From contig JAYVTS010000067.1 in NCBI GenBank assembly GCA_043788645.1, positions 1 through 32,329 on the forward strand: a DNA stretch of 32,329 nucleotides. The letters are read 5' to 3'. The position numbers were made by a program, and so were the translations under genes. Each line of letters begins with the position of its first letter. The stretch's first letter is position 1. Shown piece after piece: positions 19,601 through 29,000 of the stretch. Origin of the DNA: CANIZL01 sp043788645 (GTDB taxonomy: Bacteria; Verrucomicrobiota; Verrucomicrobiia; Limisphaerales; UBA9464). The notes under the pieces are model-generated. The model saw only the letters and a list, made by a program, of their open reading frames with translations, was not told where the DNA came from and made no database searches.

Positions 19601-20051
19601 CGGTGAAGATTGGCAGGGTTTTAACAAGACCCAGCTGGAACAGATGTCGGACGATCAGAAAATTGCCCTCTCTCATATATCGGGTTCGAGCGAGACGACC
19701 CCGGGTATTTCCATGGCCCGCCATCCTCGTCCGGGCCAAATCACCGAACAAGGCAATGAGGTAGATCTCACCTCTTTGGGTCGGATAAGTGGCGGGCAGA
19801 TTGATGAAACTCACCTAGGCTTTGCCCATCTCGATAGAGCCGGGGAAGAGTCCTATCTGTTAGTAGTGGAGGTTCCGCGTACTTCGGGCATTCGCGGATT
19901 GAACCGTCCGGAAGGCGACGAGGTAGTATTCCTCCACGAACTGCGCTTCCAAAACGCGAAGCTCTATCGGGTACATGACTTCGGAATGGAGCCCTTGGAC
20001 GGCGGCGGCGAACGCCGGGTGTTGAGCTTTGAATTGATGGGCAAATACTAG
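7683..20051 (+). CDS. giant secreted RHS/YD-repeat protein with a putative ADP-ribosyltransferase C-terminus
   Basis: This encodes 4122 residues. Approximate layout: signal peptide 1-35 (IVPWLAWWCVFWSGLSLAA); beta-sandwich region with a carboxypeptidase-regulatory-like unit at 657-722; SbsA-type Ig-like domain at 733-840; internal hydrophobic stretch at 1144-1172; second SbsA-type domain at 1431-1543; propeller-like region at 1553-1922 with LVIVD-style strands (GSVIVYDLSNPGAPQKVGEL, LWIIDLSVPTKPKRLAS); DUF6531-like entry at 2213-2272 (LPIRFERV ... FGRGWDFFYNQ); YD repeats at about 2356-3633; a further SbsA-like insert at 3631-3755; RHS core at 3773-3831 (GLIYLRARFYDPNSGSFLQR, then DPSGR); Pro/Ser linker at 3832-3906; C-terminal domain at 3907-4122. 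RHS proteins form a hollow beta shell around a C-terminal effector. The ATG at 7683 sits 25 bases after the PEP-CTERM gene. The RHS assignment is secure; the toxin type is inferred. Confidence 0.93.
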   Translation: MRRSSNEKLSRWLSPGIVPWLAWWCVFWSGLSLAAPVEFPLEDGPLTLVDVSTNVAVQLRAVRFNTGSKQWNVDLVLSNRGLDRIAGPLVVRLEDNGGLVQIPPGFKATADGRGFLELITTAGVPLDPGRMTASRTLILGPSKLPPPIRLVPYARPILGAAALIRTLNEVGQPLPSVTIRETSVRGVRTIISDSRFGLATLGPGAGEYRIRAERMGDEPVATFPIWARIQVASAGVGLAAVPVMTPRSQSDRGILGAGINSLTTRDGSLRWQGTGATTVELTSLRAQAVPAALPWGWSPLRAAFVELGNLPLADGRLTVFLPLGTSVTSEERAQLVRWDEAAFVWRAVVSVPGRGSESLEFPLTRSGVYAVAVPDQGPTAPLIPGVGATLSASSETVVVGAGLVAKGKVTPSSSPASVQPDLVTTVGEVTFQNPAGALPSGTVLLCEISEEYRLRDGTRRVTPRYQKFVTGYQRPGLPTAGSLTATFPLRPLLLFPGDELDEAVVQVEVLPDGAIAAQLLEPSGGRVTDGDVTLVASAGTLAAPEGVLLRRYSPDVWSQVPTGGLPVVAAMEVGIGPELEGRRLTLQIAGLGTHDSLVLARTVYADGRFGVQPVERLITGLDGQLKSAEPTAGERLPGLEGAGQYLLLRVTSGQGIISGIVRNREGQPAPGLQVHSGPWLAVTDATGRYQVLGLVGDTTVEVFDPRSGDKARASVKLAEVTRPTTVDLSVGLHGPVVVESSPAEGAIEVPRVAALSVTFDKALAPGTLVPSGAVQLLTDVGTNLPVTVSLNLARTTLTVLPSAQLPGNERLTLRLASTLTDTLGLPLEGAREFSFTTETDVLRRADGTLVSLEPRNGQAGLVGGPGLAEPDAPVILVNETSGITSTVLSKPDGSFSNNIPADLNDDLRAVVVNRNGTRNSLRVGRQEFVDGSVGLFEGGGTVSAEVEGRTVNLRVEAGAISGRTVFKMEPVSSEVVRDLARVFPPSEGKFVTPGIKFSVGDQPLQGALDLEFPISQAELEAGGLKPGENPANSVFALVAVVPTGGTLGYVIIDQMAYENGRLVTHTTPISRLALHRAAAKATGTTPVTDVAAFPRLESVFSATRDKNLEVQLFIRENGTEIAELIGVAQVTRDIIRGLLAGGGAGITGAGTAGISFFAGALAQTLLLLPLQMANASVPLTMQGTVLEVDFERAAGGNALHVGEAHPLAGAMVRADDVGSGRLLSGRPGRIQPGALFSISRRNGSYTILRAGVRGAFQDLNFALSATHPRYFGVTVRELANPRIFGLLSKTDLAFFRETGASLAPPHLSVSQTPTAPEPEDTIEIEIVATATGAPTAPVRPSVEVDIGRLQAIAGSPEPRLAEVALNLVRSEDVGIQSRRLIYHLRSSVKGEVILRIAGYVPFGDRALTEYPIRFGLPVNRPEEPPPPDLVDIRGARVVRHEPAQDTRAWPVDGVIRLEFNEAMSRSLTNRPTLIRLVPAAGEPAITLSRDGRELLLAYPNLQPGEAYRLILPASIAIDASPAGNLLDQFPETPTRESFELRFQAAPQLRGVLTGLEVGGGAVVCGNYAYALERHGALDGSVIVYDLSNPGAPQKVGELSVPGFPRDLAFIRNYSFQVRSNEPPRTADLLAVAGGKLGKSFTRQGEDLGGFQYLWIIDLSVPTKPKRLASTVLSTTGSGAVNRLRWSPPHLTALISDNEFQQLDLIKLQPFIFGLNLTDAEFATMPFHSTGGTDANGDGDYVDFALGDVLPLPGRQPGGYAGRDFVFAPDPDLKARWADHDWNGRSATLGVVTFEGKDRLGAPISGAYQTLFRGGQTLDPAATTLIFNGDRPRRVTLLSDVPIPTPQGIRVGEVALLTMVSPQGQGWLATVDITEAQNPRLVASNAVPIGLGQPQSLELLADGRLAWATTSHLLILDSSRIAEVSTGGDWPALLGAVPNFGAAGRTFGLDPSGLAASASGGVQVGGMTAPQLYLVRQPGSAPPLSPAFLREIARTNLGAAGDFLNTLQSVSDLAPARLRSVPTVVDSGVFPPQRAAQYQVLVQAPGSAGATLPLLLETLNPAGHPVADKGRGFPPVRALAPDTLALIGGAPDCTAPIHSLIAHRVSDNPASSLYNTYLSVPFVLLYESLRVEELAALRSAPEPREAFWSGSAVRVGIDHALSAGNILLPYAAGLEGRSLRAGVTTIARSFAADYLMGPDPPPVTDGAIIPGTFGAVSAHNGEFRLEATDLVLPAPRLPIRFERVCGAQDLYDGPFGRGWDFFYNQRLIELRGQFFAAGTGLPLVLRSGVRSEIARRHDLLLQTGRGRTLLYQYAGDTSPSEIAQDPLFNSLGWNQSAVDFYLPPEGIFDFIVRFRDGRFARLEPDGTQAWYNPGGQLEELRDRYPDNRIFLEYDEVGALVRIVDRSASVPRFLRLGYYRLDGTGDTSFPNERTLIPAESGKVCLLRDYAGRELRFYYNACGELERREGPTVSFAHEEGFTGKPKTTYINNDTALAPSANGLGGLVAGGDAGEPLLSLSAPVNAGVPVVASTSGAGMRGNLSITLNHANTAQAIDGGNGSTLSQLPGGAETKQEFDPDGRLKVTTYSGPGAESAVESFEYFKGLLRRHTYPNGNSEIFDYFDDHPVLRSRGNLRSVTHDPGALGVAGIPRSQVKYPNFSRLYNFPVEETTDLAGHSITLTPTDDGRDIAFVDLGSDGRTERRFNQLGQITFERDVQGFTRRYEFDESSHFLKTLIEGPDDPASNLRTEFTYDSPAGRVGFNPGELGLATGIQPPKSGTLPVLLDYDEREQLITSQRGPSRLERLSYNRNGHLIRVATKVDGQRDRVILQRHAQNGFLLEQSVLEVEVDGMGSQPLITTYEPDDLFHIRSITHPGNRKIVYEEFDHLGRPKRMKNGTYVEEYTYDRQGNLLSINRGGALDTFEYDGFDRLRHKVLAVGEKGESTDYTYFPRNEMRSRIMKDVNGAKNRDQAWDVDAVGRVTLETTRMDTGVRERRWRYLELETTETELATGEIQHRKMDRAGRSRELSDSTRTITQLLDANGNLERAESHEGLLQFRSDFGHDELDQLRTASDLGGPVMRQEYRADGLVERAFDGLEQRTELSLSLLGERLRIQRPNGVEFRFGFDDGRRQVAARDRNEQGQTVDFDTEFRLSKSTLRDGSVTLHSNFDNRNQQPRRSIGSGVQMSREYDAQGRLLSRELGFAGDLRGESFSYDALDRITLATFPSGNWIFLYDLLGPLKRATLNILTKDYVIEHTLRADGAVTRLNYPAPDSLSVDLGRDSAGRLQTVLPLGPAPVVSSSSYVGAGYVGSLRLGGTNLLEQQTVFDARGRIAGRRYRQLVSGGTLMDVRYQHDPVNNISARQEIHRSSRADVFLYDSGNRLVTAHSGVRAPVAEESGRTGYVPFDLPNAAPSFLKPGYLSRSYQYDLDGLDLLFRVSEINPDGLPSLPFSRAFSGHDTFLLPQVVDGTQRGHDSLGNVSRTQLQVWEPGADHSIPVFATLRYNGLNQLIRIDRDDGISLSYDYDHAGLVVQRVLRDSRLPGGVRQTVLIWDQGRLLAEYNRTGGTDQLLARYYYFNDEVPLAMDRRGVDGVLHRFYFLTDALGHVVALADAEARVVTRYTYDAWGQFRPEAPDLTPPAVARIVATTGGLQLEFNETILPPATAVEFPGLQVGTRSFGAVAVVKADGVVVSGAWRYLETVPGRPFGSVLQFLPSRPISGSVEVRLNAGVAEDEWNNRNGSSGVAFTLTPGTPAGSVLATPSSDVPVVTPLQLSPFLFQGQLFDFEAGLIYLRARFYDPNSGSFLQRDPEAYTDSPNSYAALGHNPASLRDPSGRAVSPPGGAKPPSTPVSRTMVNGSSKAVPLHQPAAPARSPGASRGPTTVTPTTARTTSGPPPSPGAGSASPASPSQARNQVLFRGLHMTREEAADFEVNQLMQGRVESPNAFHRRMGTHANSDAASANSRLGHANQVMKGLGSGEDWQGFNKTQLEQMSDDQKIALSHISGSSETTPGISMARHPRPGQITEQGNEVDLTSLGRISGGQIDETHLGFAHLDRAGEESYLLVVEVPRTSGIRGLNRPEGDEVVFLHELRFQNAKLYRVHDFGMEPLDGGGERRVLSFELMGKY
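19401..20051 (+). other. C-terminal effector region of the RHS giant, ADP-ribosyltransferase-like
   Basis: After the RHS core and linker the composition changes to a compact alpha/beta domain of about 216 residues. Three elements follow the order of the R-S-E class of ADP-ribosyltransferases. An early strand VLFRGL supplies R3914. A central strand TPGISMARHP supplies S4010 within a Ser/Thr-rich approach. A late strand pair runs SYLLVVEVPR, then DEVVFLHELRFQNAKLYRV, giving E4080 (alternative E4086). In Tc toxins, TccC3 carries an ADP-ribosyltransferase at this same position, which is established knowledge. The assignment rests on motif order by eye, without a profile match. Another toxin fold is possible. 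Confidence 0.5.
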
Positions 20052-20052
20052 G

Positions 20053-23000
20053 ATGAACCGTCTTCGTCACCTTTTGTGTTCGCGACGACTCAGGCTACTT
20101 GCCTGGGCGTTTTGGTTTGCGGCGGTTCAACCGACACGATCCGCCGTTTCGAGCCTCACCACACTCGAATATCACATCACGGGGTCCGCTTTGCGCGTTT
20201 CGCCACCGGTACTGTCGGTGCCGAAGGGCATCGCCGGGTCCGTTGCGGTCGAACTCGTCGGCGAGGCGGCCCTCGCCAAGAATGCTTATATCGAGGCCAC
20301 GTTGCGCGGACCTTCGTTACCGGCCCGCCTCCTCGCGGGCGCCCCGGGGCAGCCGCTTGTGCTGCCACCCCTCCCACTGGTCGGTGATTATCAACTCGAC
20401 AATATCCGACTCGTCGACGCCACCACACTCGCGACGCGCCTCGAAGGTTCCCCGTCGTTCGTCCCCGTTCATGTCTTCGACGACGTGCTGGTGAGTAAGG
20501 TGACCTCGCGGCCGCTGACCTCCGCCGAAATTGCGGAGAAGGGAATTGTCATTGACGAGAATAATTTCCGGGCAGTTGAATTTGAAGTGGGCTTTGTCCT
20601 CGATGGGCGAACCATTCCGGTGAAGCTACCGGTGGTCACCCCGACGTTCCGGCAAAGCACGGAAATCATTCCTGCCGCTGAGCTGGAGGAACGTCTCAAA
20701 CAGGCCGAGCGGATTAACCAGGATCTATCGTCTAAGGTTCAATTGCCGCCTGAGCTTGAAACCGCCCGGCTTAATATTCAAGTTCGAGCCATCGGATTTC
20801 AACCCGTCGACAGCGATGGACCTGATATAGGACTCAAAATTCCACCCATCCCGGCGCTCATGGTGATTCCCGGGGATATCGGCTTTCTCCACCAGTTCTT
20901 CAGCGTGCAATTGTTTACCGAGAACGCCGCGCCGTCCGGTTCGGGATTGAGTGTAGTCAATGTGCAAGGCGAACTCGTGCTCCCACCGGGACCCGACGGA
21001 ATTGCCAGTACGGACTTTGCTAAGCCCGGCGACGATCCGTTGCGCTCTGCTCGGGTCGGGGCTAACAGCGAGATTTTGCGGACCCGTGGGGTGGTACGCG
21101 CCGGGCCGGATGGGAAGTTCGGCACGGCGGACGACATCGGCCGACTCCAGCCCGGGGAAGGCGGACAGGCGGAGTTTCTCGTCGAAGGGTTGCAGGAAGG
21201 ACTGCACGTCCTGGAGATAAAACTCACGGCCGATTTGGAAGGGCTCGCGGCCGGAGTGGTGAAGATCGCCGGTAAAGCCGTCGGCTCTGTGCTCGTGCGC
21301 AATCCCAAGTTTTCCCTTTCGTTCAGCCATCCACGCACGGTGCGCTCCGGCGAGCCCTACGAAGCCAGCGTTACGGTGCTCAACACCAGTGCCTCGGCGG
21401 CGAATCGGGCGCGAGTGACCTTGCCCGCGTCGTCCTTAAGTGGAGCGGTCTTCGAAGCGGAACAAAACCCAACCGTTGAGCTCGGTGACCTTTTGCCCGG
21501 TCAATCGGGGACGGCGCGCTACCGGTTGCGGGCCCAAGGCACCGGTGAAATTGCGTTCTCCAACCTCACGACGGGCGACGACGCCGCCGCGGGAGCGTTT
21601 GTGCTCACGATGGGGGTGGATGAACGCGGAGTGGCGCTCTCGCGTGACTCTCTCTCACTCCCTGATTTTACAACAAACCTGCCGCCGGCTATCCGGGTTG
21701 CGGCTGATCGCGTGTTGGGCCAAGCGCTGAGTGTGGCAACGGCGGGTCAGGTGCCGGCCGGTGTGCGTCCGATCGCACGTTCGATCGTGACCCAGCGAGC
21801 ATTGGAACTGGCCGAGGCGGGCCAGCGACTTTTCTACGGCGACCTCACGAATCGTGTCTTGGCGGACTTACTGCTCGATTGGCAGGGCGGGCGCGGGTTT
21901 CAATCGGGGTGGGATCAGATTCTGCGTGAAACCCAAGCGGGCCGCGAGTGGCGTAATGCCCTGTACAGCGAGTTGCTGCGCGCTGGAACCGAAGATGCCG
22001 CCGCGTTGCTGGCGCGACTGGCTCCAGACTTGGCTGGGCGGGGAGAAAATTGGGCGTTTGCGGCCTTCGACGTCGGCGCAAAGGGCAGTGGTGAAATAGG
22101 ACTTCAACTGGGTGACGCCTCGGCGGGTCCAGAGAAAAGTGCCATCATCGGCACGCTGAGTTATGCGAATGCTCGCGGTGGTTGGCTAGTGGCGCGGTCG
22201 CCTGACACCAATGGTATGGTGCATTGGCGCCTTACGAATGCTTCGCTGGCGCACCTCAGTGCCCTACTCGTGCAGACGAACGGAACAGGTGTCCGGCGGG
22301 ACTGGACCTTGCTGAACGGAAGTGGCTGTTACGCGTGGGCGTTCGCGGACGCGAGCAATCAATTGCAATCTGACCCGACCTGTGGTGGCACCCTGGTGCC
22401 GGGTGGAGTGGCCGCCGTTACCGCCATCAAGGAGCTGGCGCCGGTGCTCCTCTCAGTGCGGCAAGATCTAGAAGTGTTGGTCGGCCGTCCCGACAAGCCC
22501 TGTTTTCTCCAGGGCATTGGCAACTACGCGAACGTCGTCGCGGTGTTGTATTCGAAGGCGATGCTTCAAGAACAGGTGAACCAGCCCGCGGCGTACACCC
22601 TCGACACCGGCAGCACGGCGGCTTCCGTCCAGGTACAACCCGGTGGACGAGTGGCGCTGTTGACCCTGCGTCGGCCCGTGGGCGGATTGATCCCACGCCG
22701 ACTCACGATTTCCGGTGTGGTCACCGATCCGCGGGGTAACCCGGTCCTGACTCGCGACGTGACGGTCCGAGCGAACTACCGAGAGGGCATCGAAGTGCGA
22801 GGGCGAGTGGTGCGGGCTACCGGTGCGCCCGTTGCGGGTGTGCCGGTGACCCTCGTCTACAACGACCAAGTTCAGAGCCGTGATGCGTGCGTCCCATTTA
22901 TTCGAAGACCCGCTCAGGCGTTCACCGACGCGGCCGGAAATTTTTCTTTCGATTTCGTCCTGGCTGGGATCCCGTTCACACTCGCCACCACTGACACCAC

Positions 23001-26000
23001 GGGTTTATCACCCGAAGCCACGCAATTGATCCTCGACTCGGTACGGGGCAACCAGGTGCAGAAAGCCGAGCTCACTCAACTCGCAACGGACTCGAATTTT
23101 CAGCAGATCCTACTCTCCGCTTTTAACTCGGGTTCGTTTGACCAGGCGGTGGCGCAGGCGGAGGGGCTCGATCGGGCCACGTTTGATGATTCGGTCGACG
23201 TCGACTCGCGCCGATCGGGAACGGTCGTGCCCGTGGTGTTAACGTTTCGTGGTCGCGCTACGGTGATGGGCCAGGTGGTGGAGAGCAACGGCACCACGCC
23301 CGTTTCCGGGGCGGCAGTGAACCTTTTTCCGGACCCTGGTTCGCGCGAGTTGGGCCGTGGGGTCTTTGCGAATACCAGCGGACAATTTTCCTTCTTCGGC
23401 GTCCCACTCGGTGTCTTTAGCCTCGACGTCAAGGACAGCCGCGGCTTTGGGCGTCGGATCAGCGGTGCGCTGGATATTCCGGGCGCGACGCGAACTTTGA
23501 AAGTGGTGTTGAATGGGACACCTGATTTCCGGGGCACACTGAACGGTCGTCTGACCGAGGCCGATCATCAGACGCCCCATTCTGGTGGGCACTTGTATTT
23601 GCGATTGGGAGAGAGCACCGTGCGCCTCCTGACCACGGACACAACGGGGGCTTGGTTTGCGGTGGGCGTGCCCATTGGCAACTACCGAATTCTAGCGTTC
23701 TCAGCGGATGGGCGTAGGGGCAGTAAACGGGAGGACGTAGCGGTGACGGATAGTTTGGCGACCTACGTCGAGATGGCTCTGCCGGGCACCAGTATCGTCC
23801 GCGGACGAGTGCTGACCGCTGGGGGTGATCGTCCGGTGGCCGGTGCACTCGTAGCCGGCGGCGGCGAACTGGCCCGAACCGATGCCGACGGGTTCTTTAC
23901 CGTCACGGGCATTCCCATGGGTCAACGCACTCTCTCAGTGGGCGTCGAGCGAACGCTGGCCGCCGGCCCGGCCAAGTCGGATCCGACGTTCGATTTCCCC
24001 CGCTTCGGCGCGGCGACTCTCGAGGTGTTACCCGGCGACGGAAATTTCACGGTCATCCGGCTTACACCCGCGGCCCGAGTCGTGGGACGAGTCCTGTTCG
24101 CCGACGGAAAACCGAAACCAGGCGCCTTTGTCTGCCAGCCCACCGATGAGGGTTTTCTTTTCGTGGAAGCCGATGGCGAGGGGCGTTTCGAATGGGAAGG
24201 GTTGCCGCTCGGAAAGGCCATTCAACTCTCCGCTCCCGGTGAGAATCCGCCGATCAACAACCCCAAGATACCCGAGGCCGGGGCGATTCGAGATGATCCC
24301 GAGGCGGCTCTGAACAGCGCTCTTAAAACGTTCCTAGGGGTTTACGATCCGTTGCTCAATGGTGAGGGAGCTGATTTCAGTGCCTCCACCTTCGATGAAA
24401 AGCAAGTCCTACTGAATTTTGACGGCGAAACCCGCGAGGTCCTTTTCCGTTTGCGTCCCGTCGGGCGCATCGCGGGTACCGTGCTGAACGGTCAGGGTGT
24501 ACCGATTGGCGCCCAGGTTCGAGTAACGAGTGACGGTTTGAGTGCCAAGATGGCCCCCGCGTTCGTTATTCGCGGCGATGCGACGAGCGATCCGGCCACT
24601 GGGCAGTTCGGCTTCAATGGAATTTGTGTTGGCAACGTCCAGGTGCAGGCGGCGTCACCGTTTTTTCCACAGGTGATCGTTGAATCGCGCAAGACCAGTT
24701 CCATCGATGCGAACGCGACCAATCTCGTATTGCGGTTCCCGGCAACGCGCGAGGCGACTGGCCGTTTAGCCGGGCGGGTATTCCAGCCGGATGGCGTGAC
24801 CTTGGTGGGCGCCGGCGTCAAGGTGGCGATTAGTTTTGGCGATCTGGTCGTCACCACCGAGGCAGATGGGCATTTTGATACGCGGTTCGGACTCCCGGCG
24901 TTCGCGGATGATGGCTCCCGGGGTGTGAGCTATAGCGTCAAGGCCTTGAACCCGACCAGCGGGTTCGTCGGGCGGGCTGATGTCGTCGTACTGCCCACCG
25001 GCACCCACACCGTGGGCAATTCGGTTGATGTGCGGTTGCTCGGCAAAGGAGGGCTTCGCGTCCAGGTCTTACTCGCCGAGGGTTCTCCCGCGGCGGGAGC
25101 CAACGTGCGAATCTTCGGCGGTTCCTTCCCTCAGGATCACGCGGAGGGAATTACGGGGCCGGACGGACGGCTTCAATTCGCCAATTTGTTCGAGGGAGTT
25201 TATAGCCTGCTGGCGGACCTCAACGTTAGCGCCACGCGCATTTTTGGGCGCTCCGCCACGTCGGTCGTGCGTGACACGTCGACCGAAGTCACCGTGCGCC
25301 TTGAACCCACCGCCACCCTTCGCGGACGTTACACCTTGCGCGATGGCATCACCGTGATCGCCTTTGCCCAAGTCTCACTTTCAGGTCCCGGCGGCGCGAT
25401 TGGTACCGTGCCGACGGATGCAGACGGGCGCTTTCAGTTCGAAGGGGTACCGTTGGGCAGCTTCCAACTTTTCAGCAATGACCCCGTCACCGGTCACGCT
25501 GCCCGTCTCAAATTTGACCTGACGACAGCGGGGGAAACGCGGGAGGTGTCACTCATCGAACAGTCGCTGAGTGAACTGACGGGCTCGGTGATCAACAGCA
25601 GCCGCTCGGGCACTGTGCCGGGAGCGCGAGTGGAGGTAAATTTCCCGGGCGGCCTGTTGACCGCACGCTCCGTGACCACCGGACCCGACGGCCACTTCAG
25701 CTTGGTCAACATCCCGGCCGGAGAAGTCTCGTTGCACGCCACGGATCCATCGTTGGGCGATATTCAAGGCGACGCCGCCGTGGTAGTTCCAGAGAACCAG
25801 GCACAGGTGGTGCGCGACATTGAACTCGAAGCCCGGGCGACCGTAACCGTGCAGGTGTTTCGCGGCAATCGCGGCACGCCGGGAACCAACGTGGTAATCG
25901 CCCTTCCCGGCGGTAACGTGCGCGATACCGATGCTAATGGTCGCACCACGTTCGCGAACTTGCGGTTGGGTACCTATCGCGCGTCACTGACCTCCCAAAA

Positions 26001-29000
26001 TCCAGCGGACAGTCACAACGGCACCCTCGTCAGCCTGACCGTGACCCGTGGCGGACTTCTGCCGGACGTGGAAGGTTTCCTGCCCGGCGTCGGCGAGGTC
26101 AGGGGTCGGGTGGTAGGAAGTGACGGCGTGACCGCCGTCCCCGGAGCGGTCGTGACCGTACGGCTCGTCACTGAGTTGTTTAATAACGCCGAGATCGTCG
26201 TCGCGTCCGGGCCCGATGGACGATTCCGGATCGCCAACGTTTCTGTCGGCGTCTATCAAGTAGTGGCTCAAGCTGCTAGCTTGGCAGCGCAAGCCGAGGG
26301 CAGCATTGCGGCCGGCGGCGAAGTGGATGAGGTAACTCTCACTCTTTTTCCCAGTGGCACGGTGCTCGCGCGTTTGTTGCGGTCGGACGGTTCGACGCCG
26401 GTCGCAGATGCCGACGTGGCCCTTGGTTTTTCCGCCTTGGGGGCCTCGGACGGACGGACGGGACGGTCAACGGGAACGGACGGTCGCGTCCGATTTACGG
26501 GCGTGCCGCTGGGTGCGGTCAACTTGGAAGCTCAAGTTCCAGAATTTGGTGGAATCGTGCGGGCTCGCGGCACCTTGGCTCAGGACGGCCAAGCGTTGGA
26601 CCTCGGCGACCTTCGATTGGACGAAGCCTTGCCGGAAGTCGTCTCGGTCACGCCGTTGGCGGGGGCCGACCACGTGCGGATCAATTCCGTGGTGGAATTG
26701 ATTTTCAGTGAAGCGCTCGATCCGAAATTAGTTACCTCGGAAGGCGTCTTTCTCCGAGCAACGGATGGTAGCGAAGTGGCGGCGAAGGTTGAGCTGTTGA
26801 CCACGCCCGACGCCGTTCTTCGGCGAGTGCGACTTACCCCGAGTGCGCCACTCCGAAGCCGCGTCACCTATCAGCTCGTAGTCTTGGAGAGTGATCGGCC
26901 GGAGTTTTTGGGGATACCGGGGCGACGCGCGGTCCGCGATCTGGTCGGCCGACCCTTGGCGGTGCCGTATTTGGCGAGCTTTACCACGGCCGACGGGACC
27001 CCACCGCTTTTGGTTTCACTTTTCCCGGAAACGGGGACCAACCAGATCGATCTGCGGGCGGTCATTCGCGCAACGTTTAACGAACCCATCCAAGCGGATG
27101 CCACCGTGACCCTGATGAGCCCGTCGGGCGGCGTGTCCGGTGCTAGCGCGGTCGTCTTGGGCGGGTTGGGAGTCACCTTCACTCCCGTGATGGGCTTGGA
27201 GGCCAATACCCGATACACCTTCGCGCTGAGTCAGGTCAAGGATCTCGCCGGGAATGCCGCGATGGGTCAGCCGTTCGTGAGTACCTTCGACACGATTGAC
27301 AATCTGGGACCGGTCATCTCGCAATTTCGGATCGTCGAGGGGCGCCTACCCGTCGCCGGTACGACGGTGGAACTCGAGGCCGTATTGGCGGTGCCAGAGA
27401 ATGGAGTCACGCTCTACTTTCAGCGTGAACAGATCAACCTCAGCAGTGTCACCGTCGCGCCGTTTCGTGTTCGGGTCAAATTGCCCGACAGCGGCGCTGC
27501 GAATTTTTCGGTACTCGCCACGGATCACCTCGGAAATCCGGGTGTCGAAAAACTCCTTCACATTGAGACCATCCCCAATCAACCGCCCGCCGTCGAGTTG
27601 GTGCGAGTCAATCCAGCCACGGGTCCGGTCCGGGCGGGCGCCTCGTTTCAACTGCGAGTCGGTGCCACTGACGATGTCCAGGTCACAAATATCACGGTTC
27701 AACTGACCGGAGCATTTTCGGCGACCGAGACGTTACCCGATGGCCGGGAAACCGTGCTTTCGTTCACGGTGCCCGGCACGCTTTCCGGGAACACGATTGA
27801 AATCGCAGCCACGGCCACCGACGACACCGGTAAAGCTTCGGCCATTGCCCGGTTGTCACTACCGGTCCAGGTGGTGGCGGCGCCCGAGATTCTTGCGGTG
27901 GCGCAATTGATCTTAGCGGAACGACAATCCACCAATGTGGTGGTGACTCTGAATGCGGGGGCGGCATCGGTTGTTCGGGCGGAGTTCCTAACGGGTACCA
28001 ATGCAAACCTCGTCAGCCTCGGTTGGAATAATACCACCAACCGAACGCTCGCGTTTTCACCGGCGGTGACGACGACTAACCCCATCATTTCCTTCCGCAC
28101 GGGTATTCCGGGAACGAACGAAATCTCTTTCCGCGCGACGGATACGAATGGGATCTCGGCCGCGGCGACGCTGGTCGTAGTCGTCTTGGCAGATTTGGAT
28201 GGGGACGGCATTCCCGATGCCTTTGACCCGGACGTGGATGGTGACGGATTGACGCTCGCACAGGAAACGGCGGCGGGAACAGATCCTCGGAATCCCGATA
28301 CGGATGGGGATACCCTTTTGGATGGGGCAGAAGTCGCCCTTGGGACTAACCCATTGTTAGTTGATACCGACGGCGATGGGATTCCAGATGCGGTCGACGT
28401 CCGACCCTTGAACCCAAACCTACCACCGGTCGCCGTGACGGACACCCTCCGGGTAGGCCGAAATAACAGCCTCGAGGTAACACAGGCAACGTTGCTCGCG
28501 AACGATACCGATCCGGAGGATGAAGGGGTTCAATTTGTGAGTAATTCTGCGGCGGCCCATGGGACCGTGACCGTGGTTGCGCCCGCGAGTCTGCGGTATA
28601 CACCCACTATTAATTTTAGCGGGGCTGACTCGTTTACTTATATTATTCGAGATCCGCATGGTTTAACCGCCGTCGGGACGGTCACGGTGAATGTGATTGA
28701 GAATCGGTCTCCCGAAGCCATCCCTGCGGGGGTGACCGTTAAGCAGGGTGATTTTGTGACGGTATCGCTGGCTGGAACGGATCCGGAAAATCAGCCGTTG
28801 AGTTTTAAGATCCGAGCATTGCCAACCCACGGGCAGTTGTTCCAAACCACTGGGTCGTTGAGCGAGTTCCGCGGCGCACTCATTACCGCGATCCCGGTCG
28901 TGGTCAACGGTGCCCGTTCCCGGGTACAATACGTTCCTAGTCCGGCATTTTTTGGGGCGGACGAATTTCGCTTCACGGTCAACGACGGAGAATTGGATTC

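Noticed and set aside
27699..28445. A 248-codon minus-strand frame inside the 3306-residue gene
   Set aside because: It is antisense to TSP3 and Ig-like coding sequence, with no export signal or family resemblance.
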